Source: Bog-793 sp963803025
Lineage (GTDB): Bacteria; Actinomycetota; Acidimicrobiia; Acidimicrobiales; Bog-793
DNA length: 64,000 nucleotides
Assembly: GCA_963803025.1 (NCBI GenBank)
Contig: CAWDKZ010000012.1
Coordinates: 186,001-250,000 of the forward strand
Direction of reading: 5' to 3'
Below, one piece after another: positions 38,070 to 47,344 of this stretch (position 1 is its first letter; the number at the start of each line of letters is the position of its first letter). The notes beneath the pieces are model-generated. The model was not told the origin of the DNA. It saw only the letters and a program-made list of their open reading frames with translations, and ran no database searches. The translations under genes were made by a program, and so were the position numbers.

Positions 38070-40353
38070 GCAGCTCCTCTGCGCGATCGACTTCCATGCC
38101 AATTCGCAGCACGCGGATGCGGGCGTCGCTCTGATACTCCGCCGGCAGATTCAGCCAGTCCTTCTCCGTCGTCACCAGCGCCGGCGCCCGCGCGAGCATC
38201 TTCTCCACCTCGCGCTGGCTGTAGCGATGATGATCGCGAAACACCTCGAACCACGCGGGCTCGACGCCGGCCTGTTTCAGAGTCGACCGGAATGCGCCCG
38301 GATTGCCCACCCCGCAGAAGGCCCCCGCGCCCGCCGGCAGCGGCGCCAATGCCCCGGCCACCATGCGCGCGAAGAACACCGGCACGCTCGCGTTCCAGCG
38401 CCGGATCTCGCGCACCAGACCGGCGTAGCTGCGGCCCTCGACGGTTCGCGTCAGCACCACGGCATCGGCCCGCCGCAACGCCGAAAACGGTTCCCGCAAG
38501 CGCCCCAGCGGCAGCACGCCCCCGCCCAGCGGGTCCAGCGCATCGATCAGCACGATGTCGCAATCGCGCCGCAGGCCCCAGTGCTGGAAACCGTCGTCCA
38601 GCACCGCGCAATCAACGCCCTGGCCCGCGCTCAACTCGGCCAGCACGCGCGCGCGATCCGCGCCCACGCCCACCGCCGCATGCCCGGCCCGCAGATGAAT
38701 GAGCGCCTCCTCGCCCGTGTCTTCCACCGCCGCTTCGGCGCCTGCCGCGGCCGTCAGGATCGCCGGCCCGACGCTTCGCCGGTAGCCCCGCAGCAGCACG
38801 CCCGGCCGCCATCCGCGCTGCTCCAGCCGCTTGCACAACCACACCACGAACGGCGTCTTGCCCGTGCCGCCCAGGCTCAGGTTGCCCACGCTGGCCACCG
38901 GGCAGGCCGGCGTCCGCGCGCGCGCCGACTTCAATTCCCGGTCGACGCTCACTCCCGCGCGCCAAACCAGCGTCAGCGGCCCCAGCAGCAGCCGCTTCCA
39001 TAGCACCGGCAGCGGCCGGCTCAGCGCCTCTTCGTAGCACTCCCGCAGCGTTTCCACCGCGCGCTCGGTGGCCCCGCGCCGCGCCCGGGCCAGCGCCCGC
39101 GCGCTTTCTCCGATCACCCCGCGCCGGCCCGCGTCGCGCAGCAGCTCCCCCACGGCCGCAGCCAGTTGTTCCGGCCTTTCCACGAGGATCCAGGCCGCCT
39201 CCCGATCGAATTCGGCCGCGATTTCGGCGAAATTCTCCATGTGCGGCCCGGCCGCCACCGGTACTCCGAAAGCCGCCGGTTCCAGCGGATTGTGCCCGCC
39301 GCGATGCGGGAACGTCCCGCCCAGGAAGACCGCGTCGCCGGCGCGATACATTGCTGCCAGCTCGCCGATCGTATCCATGAGCAGCACGCCCGGCAACTCC
39401 AGCCCTCCGCCATCCCTGCCCTCCGCCTGCCATCGTGAGCGTCTCACGAACTCCACACCCGCTCTCCGCAGCCGCTCCGCCGCGGCGTCGAAGCGTTCCG
39501 GCTTGCGCGGCGCCCAGATCAGCAGCAGCCGCGGGAACTCGTCCTTCAGGCGCAGAAACGTCTCGACTGCCAGATCGTCCTCGTCCGGATCGCCGTCGCG
39601 CTGCGGCGGCATGGTGCTGGCCGCAATCCACACCGGACCGGCGTTCAGCCGCTCCAGCCAGGCCGCCACTTCCGGCGCCAGCGCGGTCGAGTCCGGATCG
39701 AAATCGTACTTCAGGTTGCCCGCGACTTCCACCACTGGCGCGCCCAGCTCGCGGTAGCGCCGCGCGGCCCGCTCGTCCTGCGCCAGGATGCGGTCCGGCC
39801 GCGTGAGCGGCGCCTGGAACAGCCAGCGCCAGCGCCTGTAGGCGGGCATCGCGTGGTCGGAGATGCGCGCGTTCAGCACCACCAGTTGCGCGCCGCTGCG
39901 CTTGCATTCGCGATACAGGTTGGGCCAGATCTCGGTCTCCAGCACCACCACCAGCGACGGCCGCAGAGTGCGCAGCACGCCGCGCAGCGCGAAGCTCAGA
40001 TCGAACGGCGTATAGAACACGCCCGCCGCCAGCCGGAGGAGCTTCTGTTCGGCCATGGCGCGCCCGGCCAGCGTCGTCACCGAGACGTAGACCGGCGCCC
40101 ACGGCATCGCCCCCGCCAGGCGCTTCAGCAGCGGCACGGCGGTCAGCACTTCCCCCACGGAGACGGCATGCAACCAGATGGCGCCCGGCGGCGTCTCGCG
40201 AAAGGAGCGCGGCAAACGGCCCAGCCGCTCCCCCAGGCCGCGCGCGTAGCGCCGGTCCCGCGCCACCCGCAGGGCCAGATACAGTAGGAGCAGAGGAGAC
40301 GCCAGGACCGTCAGCGTCCGGTAGCCGATCTCGATGAGAGCCCGTTTCCCCAT
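38023..40353 (-). CDS. Fused Kdo transferase (KdtA/WaaA) and tetraacyldisaccharide 4'-kinase (LpxK)
   Basis: One intact 776-codon frame encodes two lipid A/LPS enzymes. Residues 1-430 are KdtA: a membrane anchor (LTVLASPLLLLYLALRVA), WLHAVSVGEVLTAVPLL with the conserved Glu, and VVVLETEIWPNLY. Residues 440-776 are LpxK: ASVGNLSLGGTGKTPFVVWL with its P-loop near 490-500, LLRGYRR, CAVLDDGFQHWGL and VTTEKDWLNLP. KdtA adds Kdo to lipid IVA and LpxK phosphorylates the disaccharide just before that step. The two are usually separate, often adjacent, genes. Both sets of motifs look functional. The start overlaps a divergent gene by 20 bases. Confidence 0.93.
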   Translation of the reverse strand: MGKRALIEIGYRTLTVLASPLLLLYLALRVARDRRYARGLGERLGRLPRSFRETPPGAIWLHAVSVGEVLTAVPLLKRLAGAMPWAPVYVSVTTLAGRAMAEQKLLRLAAGVFYTPFDLSFALRGVLRTLRPSLVVVLETEIWPNLYRECKRSGAQLVVLNARISDHAMPAYRRWRWLFQAPLTRPDRILAQDERAARRYRELGAPVVEVAGNLKYDFDPDSTALAPEVAAWLERLNAGPVWIAASTMPPQRDGDPDEDDLAVETFLRLKDEFPRLLLIWAPRKPERFDAAAERLRRAGVEFVRRSRWQAEGRDGGGLELPGVLLMDTIGELAAMYRAGDAVFLGGTFPHRGGHNPLEPAAFGVPVAAGPHMENFAEIAAEFDREAAWILVERPEQLAAAVGELLRDAGRRGVIGESARALARARRGATERAVETLRECYEEALSRPLPVLWKRLLLGPLTLVWRAGVSVDRELKSARARTPACPVASVGNLSLGGTGKTPFVVWLCKRLEQRGWRPGVLLRGYRRSVGPAILTAAAGAEAAVEDTGEEALIHLRAGHAAVGVGADRARVLAELSAGQGVDCAVLDDGFQHWGLRRDCDIVLIDALDPLGGGVLPLGRLREPFSALRRADAVVLTRTVEGRSYAGLVREIRRWNASVPVFFARMVAGALAPLPAGAGAFCGVGNPGAFRSTLKQAGVEPAWFEVFRDHHRYSQREVEKMLARAPALVTTEKDWLNLPAEYQSDARIRVLRIGMEVDRAEELLNLAAARLRAAATPA

Positions 40354-40996
40354 CCCCGCCCTTTTACTCTCGCTCTTCGCGCTGGGCGCCTGGAGCGGCG
40401 CCGCGGATGACAAATCTGCGCCGCCCTTCCACCCCGCGCCCGCTTCCGCCTGGCCCTCCCATCTGACCATCGGCGCCATCACTTTCGCCGCCGTGCGTTA
40501 TGAAAGCGACGCCGACGCGCGGCCGCTCTTCAACAAGGTGAATCTCAACCAGTACGGCGTCCTGCCGGTACTGCTGATCATCGAAAACAGGAGCGACCAG
40601 AACCTGCTGCTCGACCTGATGCACGTCGAATTCGACGCCGCCGGCGGCATCCGCCTGAATCCCACCTCGCCGGCCGACCTGCCCTACCTGATCGCGCCTA
40701 AAAACCCCATGACCCGGCCCAATCTTCCTTCGCCCATCCCGCTGCCCCACAAGAAGGGCAACGCGCTGTCGCAGATTGAGATCGAAACCCGCGCCTGGGG
40801 CGCAAAAAGTCTCATGCCCGGCGAATCGACCCACGGTTTCTTCTACTTTCAGACCGAATGGCGGCGCAGCGCCTACATCACCATCTCGGGCATTCGCGAG
40901 GCCCGTACGCAGAAGGAGGTCTTCTTCGCCGAGGTACCCATGGACAGCCCCGGCGACGCCCAGCCGCCCGCCGCCCCAGCGCCCGCGCTGCGCTGA
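40334..40996 (+). CDS. Secreted protein of unknown function
   Basis: A 220-residue protein with a signal peptide (MRARFPIPALLLSLFALGAWSGA). The mature part is a beta-rich domain (VLPVLLIIENRSDQNLLLDL, GESTHGFFYFQTEWRRSAYI) with a Pro/Ala tail. I do not recognise a family. The ATG at 40334 lies inside the 5' end of the divergent kdtA-lpxK gene (20-base overlap), and no Shine-Dalgarno is apparent. Confidence 0.65.
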   Translation: MRARFPIPALLLSLFALGAWSGAADDKSAPPFHPAPASAWPSHLTIGAITFAAVRYESDADARPLFNKVNLNQYGVLPVLLIIENRSDQNLLLDLMHVEFDAAGGIRLNPTSPADLPYLIAPKNPMTRPNLPSPIPLPHKKGNALSQIEIETRAWGAKSLMPGESTHGFFYFQTEWRRSAYITISGIREARTQKEVFFAEVPMDSPGDAQPPAAPAPALR

Positions 40997-41108
40997 CCTT
41001 AATACTGCCCCACGCTGATCGGCCGCGCCGCGGTTCACGCCGCCGCGACCACAACGGAGCGGTGCTTTTCGTCACTGACCCGCACCCGCCCCGGCGCGCC
41101 TGCCGCTT

Positions 41109-41870
41109 CTACTTGGCCGGCGCCGTGGTCGCCTTCTTGGCCGTGGCGGCTTTCTTCGCCGTGCCGGCCTGGGCCGCCGGCGGGAACACCGGCACTTCCT
41201 TGCCGTCCTTCCAACGCTCGAAGGTGACTTTCTTGATCACCACCGTCACGTCCGGCTTGTCGTTGCTATCGCGCGGCACGCGCGCGATCCTCGCCACCAC
41301 GTCCTGGTGCTCCACCACCTGCCCGAAGATGGGGTGCTTCCCGTTCAGGTGCGTCGGCAGGCGCGGTCCCGAGTCGGTGATGAAGAACTGGCAGCTTCCG
41401 GTGTGCGGGCCGGCGTTAGCCATGGCCAGACGCCCCGGCTGGTCGAAGCTCAGCGAGGGGTCGAACTCGTCCTTGATGACGTCGGTCCCGCCCATGCCCG
41501 TCCCCGTCGGGTCGCCGCCCTGGATCATGAAGCCTGGGATCACGCGGTGGAACGTCAGCCCGTTGTACAGCGGCCGGTGCACCCTCACGTGGGTCTTCGG
41601 ATCCATCCACGACTTGCGCCCCGTGGCCAGCCCCAGAAAATTCTGGACCGTCACCGGCTCCTGCTGCTCATACAGGATCAGCGTGATGTCGCCCAGCGAC
41701 GTCGACATGGTGGTGTACAGCCCGTCCGGCCGCGGCGTCTTCGGCACGGCCGGCGCAGCCTGTTTGGCCGGCGCCTTCTTGGCGGCGGTTGCCGGGCTCT
41801 GGGCGGGCGTCTGCGCTCCCACCGAGATACCCAAAAGAGATAGACTCAGAACGGATAAGAAAAGCCTCAT
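41109..41870 (-). CDS. Exported cyclophilin-type peptidyl-prolyl isomerase
   Basis: A 253-residue protein. The signal peptide (MRLFLSVLSLSLLGISVGA) is followed by an Ala/Lys/Pro-rich linker to residue 48 and a cyclophilin domain. Active-site motifs are GLTFHRVIPGFMIQGGDP, GRLAMANAG and SCQFFITDS, with HPIFGQVV. It would help protein folding in the periplasm. A second Ala/Lys-rich tail (AGTAKKAATAKKA) ends the protein. Confidence 0.9.
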   Translation of the reverse strand: MRLFLSVLSLSLLGISVGAQTPAQSPATAAKKAPAKQAAPAVPKTPRPDGLYTTMSTSLGDITLILYEQQEPVTVQNFLGLATGRKSWMDPKTHVRVHRPLYNGLTFHRVIPGFMIQGGDPTGTGMGGTDVIKDEFDPSLSFDQPGRLAMANAGPHTGSCQFFITDSGPRLPTHLNGKHPIFGQVVEHQDVVARIARVPRDSNDKPDVTVVIKKVTFERWKDGKEVPVFPPAAQAGTAKKAATAKKATTAPAK

Positions 41871-42038
41871 GCTCCCAGCTTATCAGGCGGCCGGAAAACC
41901 GGCACGCCGCCGGCGCGGGTTCCGGTGCGGCGAGTGGCGGTGTCTCGGGCGCCCGGATGTGATTGAAATGGTCCGATCAGCCGATTTACGCGGAATTCAC
42001 ACGATCGTTAAGCTATTGCTGTAATTCTAAGAAGGACC

Positions 42039-43844
42039 ATGCCAGTTCCCGACCTCTCCCCGCCAAGCGATCCGCGCATGTTTTCCGGCGCTTTGCGGCG
42101 TATGGCGAACAAACCGCTGCTGGCGCCCATGACCGGCGCGTTGAACAAATTGCTCAAGCTGGAGCACCTCGACCGCTTCTGCGACGAAGCTCGCCGCTCC
42201 GCCGCCGGGCTCGAGTTCATCGGCGCTTTCTTCCACCGCCTGCGCCTCAGCCTCGACGTCTCCGGCGAGGACTTGGACCGCATTCCGAAAAAGGGCCCCC
42301 TGGTCGCCGTCGCCAATCATCCCTTCGGCATGGTGGAGGGCGCCGCTGTGATCTGGCGGCTGGCCCAGGTGCGCCCCGACGTCCGCCTGCTGGCCAACGA
42401 GATGCTGGCCTCTCTGCCCGAGATCCTCCCCTGGCTGATCCTGGTCAATCCCTTCGGCGGCGAATCGGCCCACCGCGTCAACCGTCGCGGCCTGCGCGAG
42501 GCCCTCGAATGGATCGAGCGCGGCGGCATCCTGGTGATCTTTCCGGCCGGCGAAGTCTCGCACATCCACTTCCGCCATCCCGGCATCCACGACTGCGATT
42601 GGAACCGCACCGCCGCCGCGCTGGTCAAGCGCACTGGCGCCGCCGCGCTGCCGATGTATTTCGACGGCTCCAACAGCGCCTTGTTCCAGCTCGCCGGCAT
42701 CGTTCATCCCAGCCTCCGCACGGCGCTGCTGCCGCGCGAATTGCTTAACAAGCAGGGCCACGTCCTGCGGCTGCGCATCGGCCATCCCATCGCCGCCGCC
42801 GAACTGAAATCGCTGGACGACACGCAGGCCACCGAGGTTCTCCGCCGGCGGACCTATTGGCTGGCCCACCGCAAGCCCCGCCCGGCCGCCGCGCACCGCC
42901 GCCTGCGCGAGGACGATCCCCTCTTCGAGCCCATCCCCGCCGACTGGCTGCGCGCCGAGCTGCATGCCCTGCCGCCCGGCCGGCTGCTGGTCGAATCCGG
43001 CCCCTGGCAGGTCTGGCTGTGCACCCGCGACGAGTGCCCGTTCACCATCCGCGAGATCGGCCGCCTGCGCGAGCAGACCTTCCGCCTCGCCGGCGAGGGC
43101 ACCGGCAAGCCCGTCGACCTCGACCACTTCGACGATTTTTACGAGCACCTGGTGTTGTGGCGCCAGGACCGCCGCGAAATCATCGGCTCCTACCGGCTGT
43201 GCGGCGCCGACCGCGTGCCGCGCCGCCTCTATACCCGCACTCTGTTCCGCATCCATCCGCAGTTCTTCCACCGCGTGGCCCCGGCCGTCGAGCTCGGCCG
43301 CAGCTTCATCCGCTACGACCATCAGCGCTCCTTCCAGCCGCTCCTGCTGTTGTGGAAGGGCCTTGGCGAGTTCGTCGTCCGCCATCCCCACTATCGTTAT
43401 CTGTTCGGCCCGGTAAGCATCAGCAACAGCTATCAGAAGGCCAGCCGCGTCCTCATGGCCAACACCCTGCTGCGCCTGACCGGCGCGCCCGAGCTGGCCG
43501 CCCTGGCCAAGCCCCGCCGCCCCTTCATCCACTTGCCCGTAAGCGGCCTGCCGCACCCCGAGTCGATCGACGAGCTCAACTCCTGGGTCGCCGACCTCGA
43601 GCCCACCGGCGAGGCCCTCCCCGTGCTCGTGCGCCAGTATCTGAAAATGGGCGGCCGCATCGTCAACTTCCACGTCGACCGCAGCTTCGGCGAGTCGTTG
43701 GACGGCCTGGTCGTCGTCGATCTGCAGAACACCGACCGCCGCTGGCTGGAGCGCTACTTCGGCAAGGAAGGCTCCGCCAGCTACCTGGCTCATCAACTCG
43801 GAACCGCCGCCACGCCGGGCCCCGAGCCTGGCCGGCCCGCTTGA
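42039..43844 (+). CDS. OlsF-like bifunctional acyltransferase (PlsC-like plus GNAT-like)
   Basis: An intact 601-residue protein. Residues 60-290 are a glycerolipid-type O-acyltransferase with VAVANHPFGMVEGAA (the family variant of the HxxxxD site) and GILVIFPAGEVS. Residues 330-590 are an OlsB-like N-acyltransferase of the GNAT superfamily (EIIGSYRLCGADRV, ELGRSFIRYDHQRSF, YLFGPVSISNSYQ). This order matches OlsF, which makes ornithine lipids in two acylation steps. Aminolipid synthesis is therefore the best prediction; the amino acid used is not known. AGAAGGA precedes the ATG. Confidence 0.8.
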   Translation: MPVPDLSPPSDPRMFSGALRRMANKPLLAPMTGALNKLLKLEHLDRFCDEARRSAAGLEFIGAFFHRLRLSLDVSGEDLDRIPKKGPLVAVANHPFGMVEGAAVIWRLAQVRPDVRLLANEMLASLPEILPWLILVNPFGGESAHRVNRRGLREALEWIERGGILVIFPAGEVSHIHFRHPGIHDCDWNRTAAALVKRTGAAALPMYFDGSNSALFQLAGIVHPSLRTALLPRELLNKQGHVLRLRIGHPIAAAELKSLDDTQATEVLRRRTYWLAHRKPRPAAAHRRLREDDPLFEPIPADWLRAELHALPPGRLLVESGPWQVWLCTRDECPFTIREIGRLREQTFRLAGEGTGKPVDLDHFDDFYEHLVLWRQDRREIIGSYRLCGADRVPRRLYTRTLFRIHPQFFHRVAPAVELGRSFIRYDHQRSFQPLLLLWKGLGEFVVRHPHYRYLFGPVSISNSYQKASRVLMANTLLRLTGAPELAALAKPRRPFIHLPVSGLPHPESIDELNSWVADLEPTGEALPVLVRQYLKMGGRIVNFHVDRSFGESLDGLVVVDLQNTDRRWLERYFGKEGSASYLAHQLGTAATPGPEPGRPA

Positions 43845-43930
43845 ACATCCCGCCCGCGCGCGTCGTACTGTAGGAAATGCGCGCCGGTCCCGCGCCCGGG
43901 CGCCGGCCTATTCCCGAAAGGAGCAGCTTC

Positions 43931-44389
43931 ATGAAAACCGCCCGTTTTCTCTTGCTCGGAATGATCGCCGTCGCGCTGGCGGCGCCGCAGGACAAGCCCG
44001 CCGAAAAGGAACAGAAGGCCGCACCCCGCGTGCTCAAGGTCAAGCTCGACTACAGCGGCAGCGGCGTGGTGGATGCCAGGCATCCGATCTACGTCTTCCT
44101 CTTCGACAGTCCCGACTTCGTCAAGGGCGCCGGCATGCCCATCGGAGACGCCTCCGCCACGGCGAAGGACCAGACCGTGACGATCTCCGGCGTGGCAGCT
44201 GAGACCGTTTACGCGGTCGCCGCCTACGACCCTCAGGGCGCCTACGACGGCCAGTCCGGCCCGCCGCCCTCCGGCTCCTCCATGGGCATGTACAACAAGA
44301 CCCCCGGCACGCCTGAACCGATCAAGATCGAATCCGGCCAGACCGTGACGATCGAGCTGCCCTTCGACGATTCTCACAAGATGCCCTGA
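43931..44389 (+). CDS. Small secreted beta-domain protein
   Basis: A 152-residue protein with a signal peptide (about 1-18) and AAAGGAG just upstream. The rest is an Ig-like or DUF2141-like beta-sandwich: KVKLDYSGSGVVDARHPIYV, VTISGVAAETVYAVAAYDP, TVTIELPFDD. No catalytic motif is visible. The family is not certain. Confidence 0.6.
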   Translation: MKTARFLLLGMIAVALAAPQDKPAEKEQKAAPRVLKVKLDYSGSGVVDARHPIYVFLFDSPDFVKGAGMPIGDASATAKDQTVTISGVAAETVYAVAAYDPQGAYDGQSGPPPSGSSMGMYNKTPGTPEPIKIESGQTVTIELPFDDSHKMP

Positions 44390-44413
44390 GCGCGGCACCC
44401 GCCCGCGGCTGCT

Positions 44414-45915
44414 TCAGGCGTGAACGCCCGCGGAGCGCACCCCGTTCAGCGAATCGGCCTGGCTGAATTTCGACCAGCGGAAGCCGTAGAACGCCACGAA
44501 GGCGAAGCAGAACATGGGCACGATGAAGCCCCGCGACATGTCGTACTTGTCGGCCACGTAGCCCATCAGCTTGGGCAGAATCGCCCCGCCCATGATCGCC
44601 ATCACGATAAACGCCGAGGCCTTCTTGGCCCGCGCGCCCAGCCCGAAGATCCCCAGCGCGAAGATGGTCGGGAACATGATCGACATGAAGAAGTAGCTCA
44701 GGAACACGCAGGCCACCGAGACCCAGCCCAGCTTCAGGAAGACCAGCGAACGTCAGGCGGCCACGTTCATCAGCCCCGTACAGCCCCAGCATCTTGTGGG
44801 CCGGGAATCTCTTGCAGCAGCCCGGCGCCGGTGAACCGGCCCACCAGGAAGCACACCAGGCCCAGCGACGCCAGATTGGAGGCGCCCTTGTTGCTGAGCG
44901 CCAGCACGCCGGCCTTGCCCGTCTCGAACCAGCCCCTGCAGCCAGTCCTGCAAGAAGCCGGAGTGGCCCGCCAGCTGCGTCATAGTCGCGGCCCAGGAGG
45001 CCGGGAATCGGCGGCGGCTCGGACGTCATGTAGTTGATGAAGAAGCTGAAAATGCCCGCCTGCGCCGCCACGTAAAGAAACTGCGCCGCCACGGCCATCA
45101 CGAAATGCGGATGCGCCCAGATGGACTGCGAGGCTGCCTGCGCCGGCGTCGTCCAGGTGATAATCGTCCTCGGTCTTGATGTCGGGAACGTCGGCGAAAA
45201 AGAACATCGACCGCGAGCACGCAGCACCACGAAGGCCACGCCCACGTACGGGATGTACAGCGTCTGGCTGCCCGTGCTCACGCCCTGCGGCGTCCTTGGA
45301 GTAGAAGATACAGGCTGCCGACGATCGGGCCGCAGATCCAGCCCACGCCGTTGCACGATTGCGCCAGGTTGATGCGCGTGGCCGCGTAGCGCTGATCGCC
45401 CAGCACCGTGGTGTAGGGATTGGCGATGGTCTCCAGAAACGTCAGCCCGGTGGCGATCGACGCACACCCCGGCCAGAAACGCCACGAACGCCATGGTCGG
45501 CGAAACGCGCCCCGGCGTGCACCAGCGCATTGATGTGCGTGGCCGGGATGAACCAGAAGCCGCCCGCCGCCACGATCAGCAGCCCGGCGATGATCCCGCC
45601 CTTGTAGCCCAGCTTGCTGGCCAGCCACCCCGCCGGAATCGACATCAGGAAATAGCCCAGGTAGTGCGCGAACTGCACCCAGGCCGACTGCGCCTTGTTC
45701 AGGTGCAGCTCGTCCTGGAAATGCTTGTCCATCACGTCGATCATCCCGTTGCAGAAGCCCCACAGGAGGAACAGCGAGCTGACCAGCACGAACGTGAACA
45801 GCACGTTGGTCCCGTCGGGCATGACGAACATGCTCTGCTGGTTGGAATCAGCGGGCCTGGCCTTGCCCTGTTCGGACGCTCCGGACAGGCTCTCTTTATT
45901 GGAAGGAATGCGCAT
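44414..45915 (-). CDS. FucP/GlcP-type MFS sugar symporter, frameshifted
   Basis: The N-terminal part is typical of the L-fucose/glucose:H+ symporter family: SSLFLLWGFCNGMIDVMDKHFQ, AHYLGYFLMSIPAGWLASKLG, FLETIANPYTTVLGD. The C-terminal helices include SYFFMSIMFPTIFALGIFGLG and GFIVPMFCFAFVAFYGF. About 500 residues with 12 helices after correction. By frame arithmetic there are at least seven +1 changes and no net -1 change. It would import the monosaccharides released by the secreted hydrolases of the region. Confidence 0.75.
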
Positions 45916-45957
45916 GAGACTCGCCAACGATTCTAGCAGCGTCCCGCGCGGCGCAGC

Positions 45958-47109
45958 CTACTTCCGCCCGGTCACATTCTCATACCACACCAGGTCCGCC
46001 GTCGCCGACCCGATGCACACCAGGCCAGGATGCGGGCTCCCGTTCAGGTTGGCCAGCGCGCACCCCGTGGCGCTGATGTGGTCGTCGATGACCTGCCGCC
46101 TCCATCCCCCCTGCCCGTCGGCGTGGTACAGCACCAGGCTGTGGCTCTTGCGGAACCCGGCCACCACCTCCTCATCGCCGTCGCCGTCGAAATCCGCCGC
46201 GACAATCGTGTGGCCGTCCTCGAGGCTCGCATCGATCACCTGCCGCGGCCACGCGCCATGCTCCTCGTGGTAAATCACCACCTGGTTGCCGTGCCACGGC
46301 TCGATCGCCGCCAGCTCGCGCCCGCGCCTCGATTGCACCACCGTCACGTCGCTCGAGCCGCACTTCGGCCACGGCGCCGGGTCGCCCGCGCTGATCTGCC
46401 GCTTCACCCACCCGCCCGGCGTGTTGAGAAACAGATGAATCCCCTCGAAGCTCGCCGTCAGAATGTCGTCCCGCCCGTCGCCGTCCCAGTCGGTGATGAA
46501 AATCCCGTGCAGCACGCCGTGCAACCCCGTAGTGATGATCTCCCGCTGCCAGTTCCCCCCGCGGTATTGGTACAGCGCCAGCGGAATCGCGTCTCGGTAA
46601 TCCGGCGCCGTCGAATGCGGCCCGGCCAGCGGCGCATTCACGAAGCCGATCGTGCCGCCCGCCCCGAACACGCCCGCCCGCAACCGGTGCGACGTCGGCA
46701 GCCGGTCGATCTGCCGCATCTCCCACGGCTCGCGCGGGTCGCCTTTCGGGCGCAGCACCCAGATCGAGCCTTCGCTCTCTGCCGGGTTCATCGAAAACCC
46801 CTCGGCCAGGATGATGCGCGGCACGCCGTGGATCTGTCCCACTGCGGCGTTGATCATCTCCTTGCGCCCGCTTGCGATGATGTGCCGCTCCCAGTTTGGA
46901 TTCTCGTACCACACCAGCTCCGGCAGCCCCGCCGCCAGCGCAAGGATGTCCGGCTTTCCGTCGCCGTTCAGATCGGCGATCGCCACGTGGTACCCGCCCG
47001 TCAACCCGGTGGCGATGGTGTGCGCCTCGAAACGAATGCCCGGTTGCTGCCCCTGCGCGGCCGCCAGCGCGCCGGCGCAACCCAGCACCGCCAGCAGTCT
47101 TCTCGTCAT
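45958..47109 (-). CDS. FG-GAP/VCBS repeat secreted protein
   Basis: A 383-residue protein. A signal peptide (MTRRLLAVLGCAGALAAAQG) is followed by repeated calcium-loop FG-GAP blades, seen as DLNGDGKPDILAL, DWDGDGRDDILTA and DFDGDGDEEVVAG. These form an integrin-like propeller. Such proteins bind ligands or act as extracellular lyase-like scaffolds; the function here is unknown. The frame extends 57 codons upstream of the chosen start, which is placed at the signal peptide. Confidence 0.75.
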   Translation of the reverse strand: MTRRLLAVLGCAGALAAAQGQQPGIRFEAHTIATGLTGGYHVAIADLNGDGKPDILALAAGLPELVWYENPNWERHIIASGRKEMINAAVGQIHGVPRIILAEGFSMNPAESEGSIWVLRPKGDPREPWEMRQIDRLPTSHRLRAGVFGAGGTIGFVNAPLAGPHSTAPDYRDAIPLALYQYRGGNWQREIITTGLHGVLHGIFITDWDGDGRDDILTASFEGIHLFLNTPGGWVKRQISAGDPAPWPKCGSSDVTVVQSRRGRELAAIEPWHGNQVVIYHEEHGAWPRQVIDASLEDGHTIVAADFDGDGDEEVVAGFRKSHSLVLYHADGQGGWRRQVIDDHISATGCALANLNGSPHPGLVCIGSATADLVWYENVTGRK

Positions 47110-47344
47110 CACACCCACACTGTAGCAACTCGCAGGAACGGCGAACGCGTGCAGGGCGGGCGGTAGCAGCCCGCCGTGGCGCAGGCATTCGCAAGCTGAT
47201 GTGGCGCCGACACTCGTGTCAGCCGCGTTCGACATTCCTGTTGACGTATGGCGGACCGGCCGGCACATCTGCTCCCTCACCGCTCGCGGCTCTATTCGAG
47301 CTGTGGCTCAACTGTGATTGGAGGCGCGAAAATAACGCAAGCCC

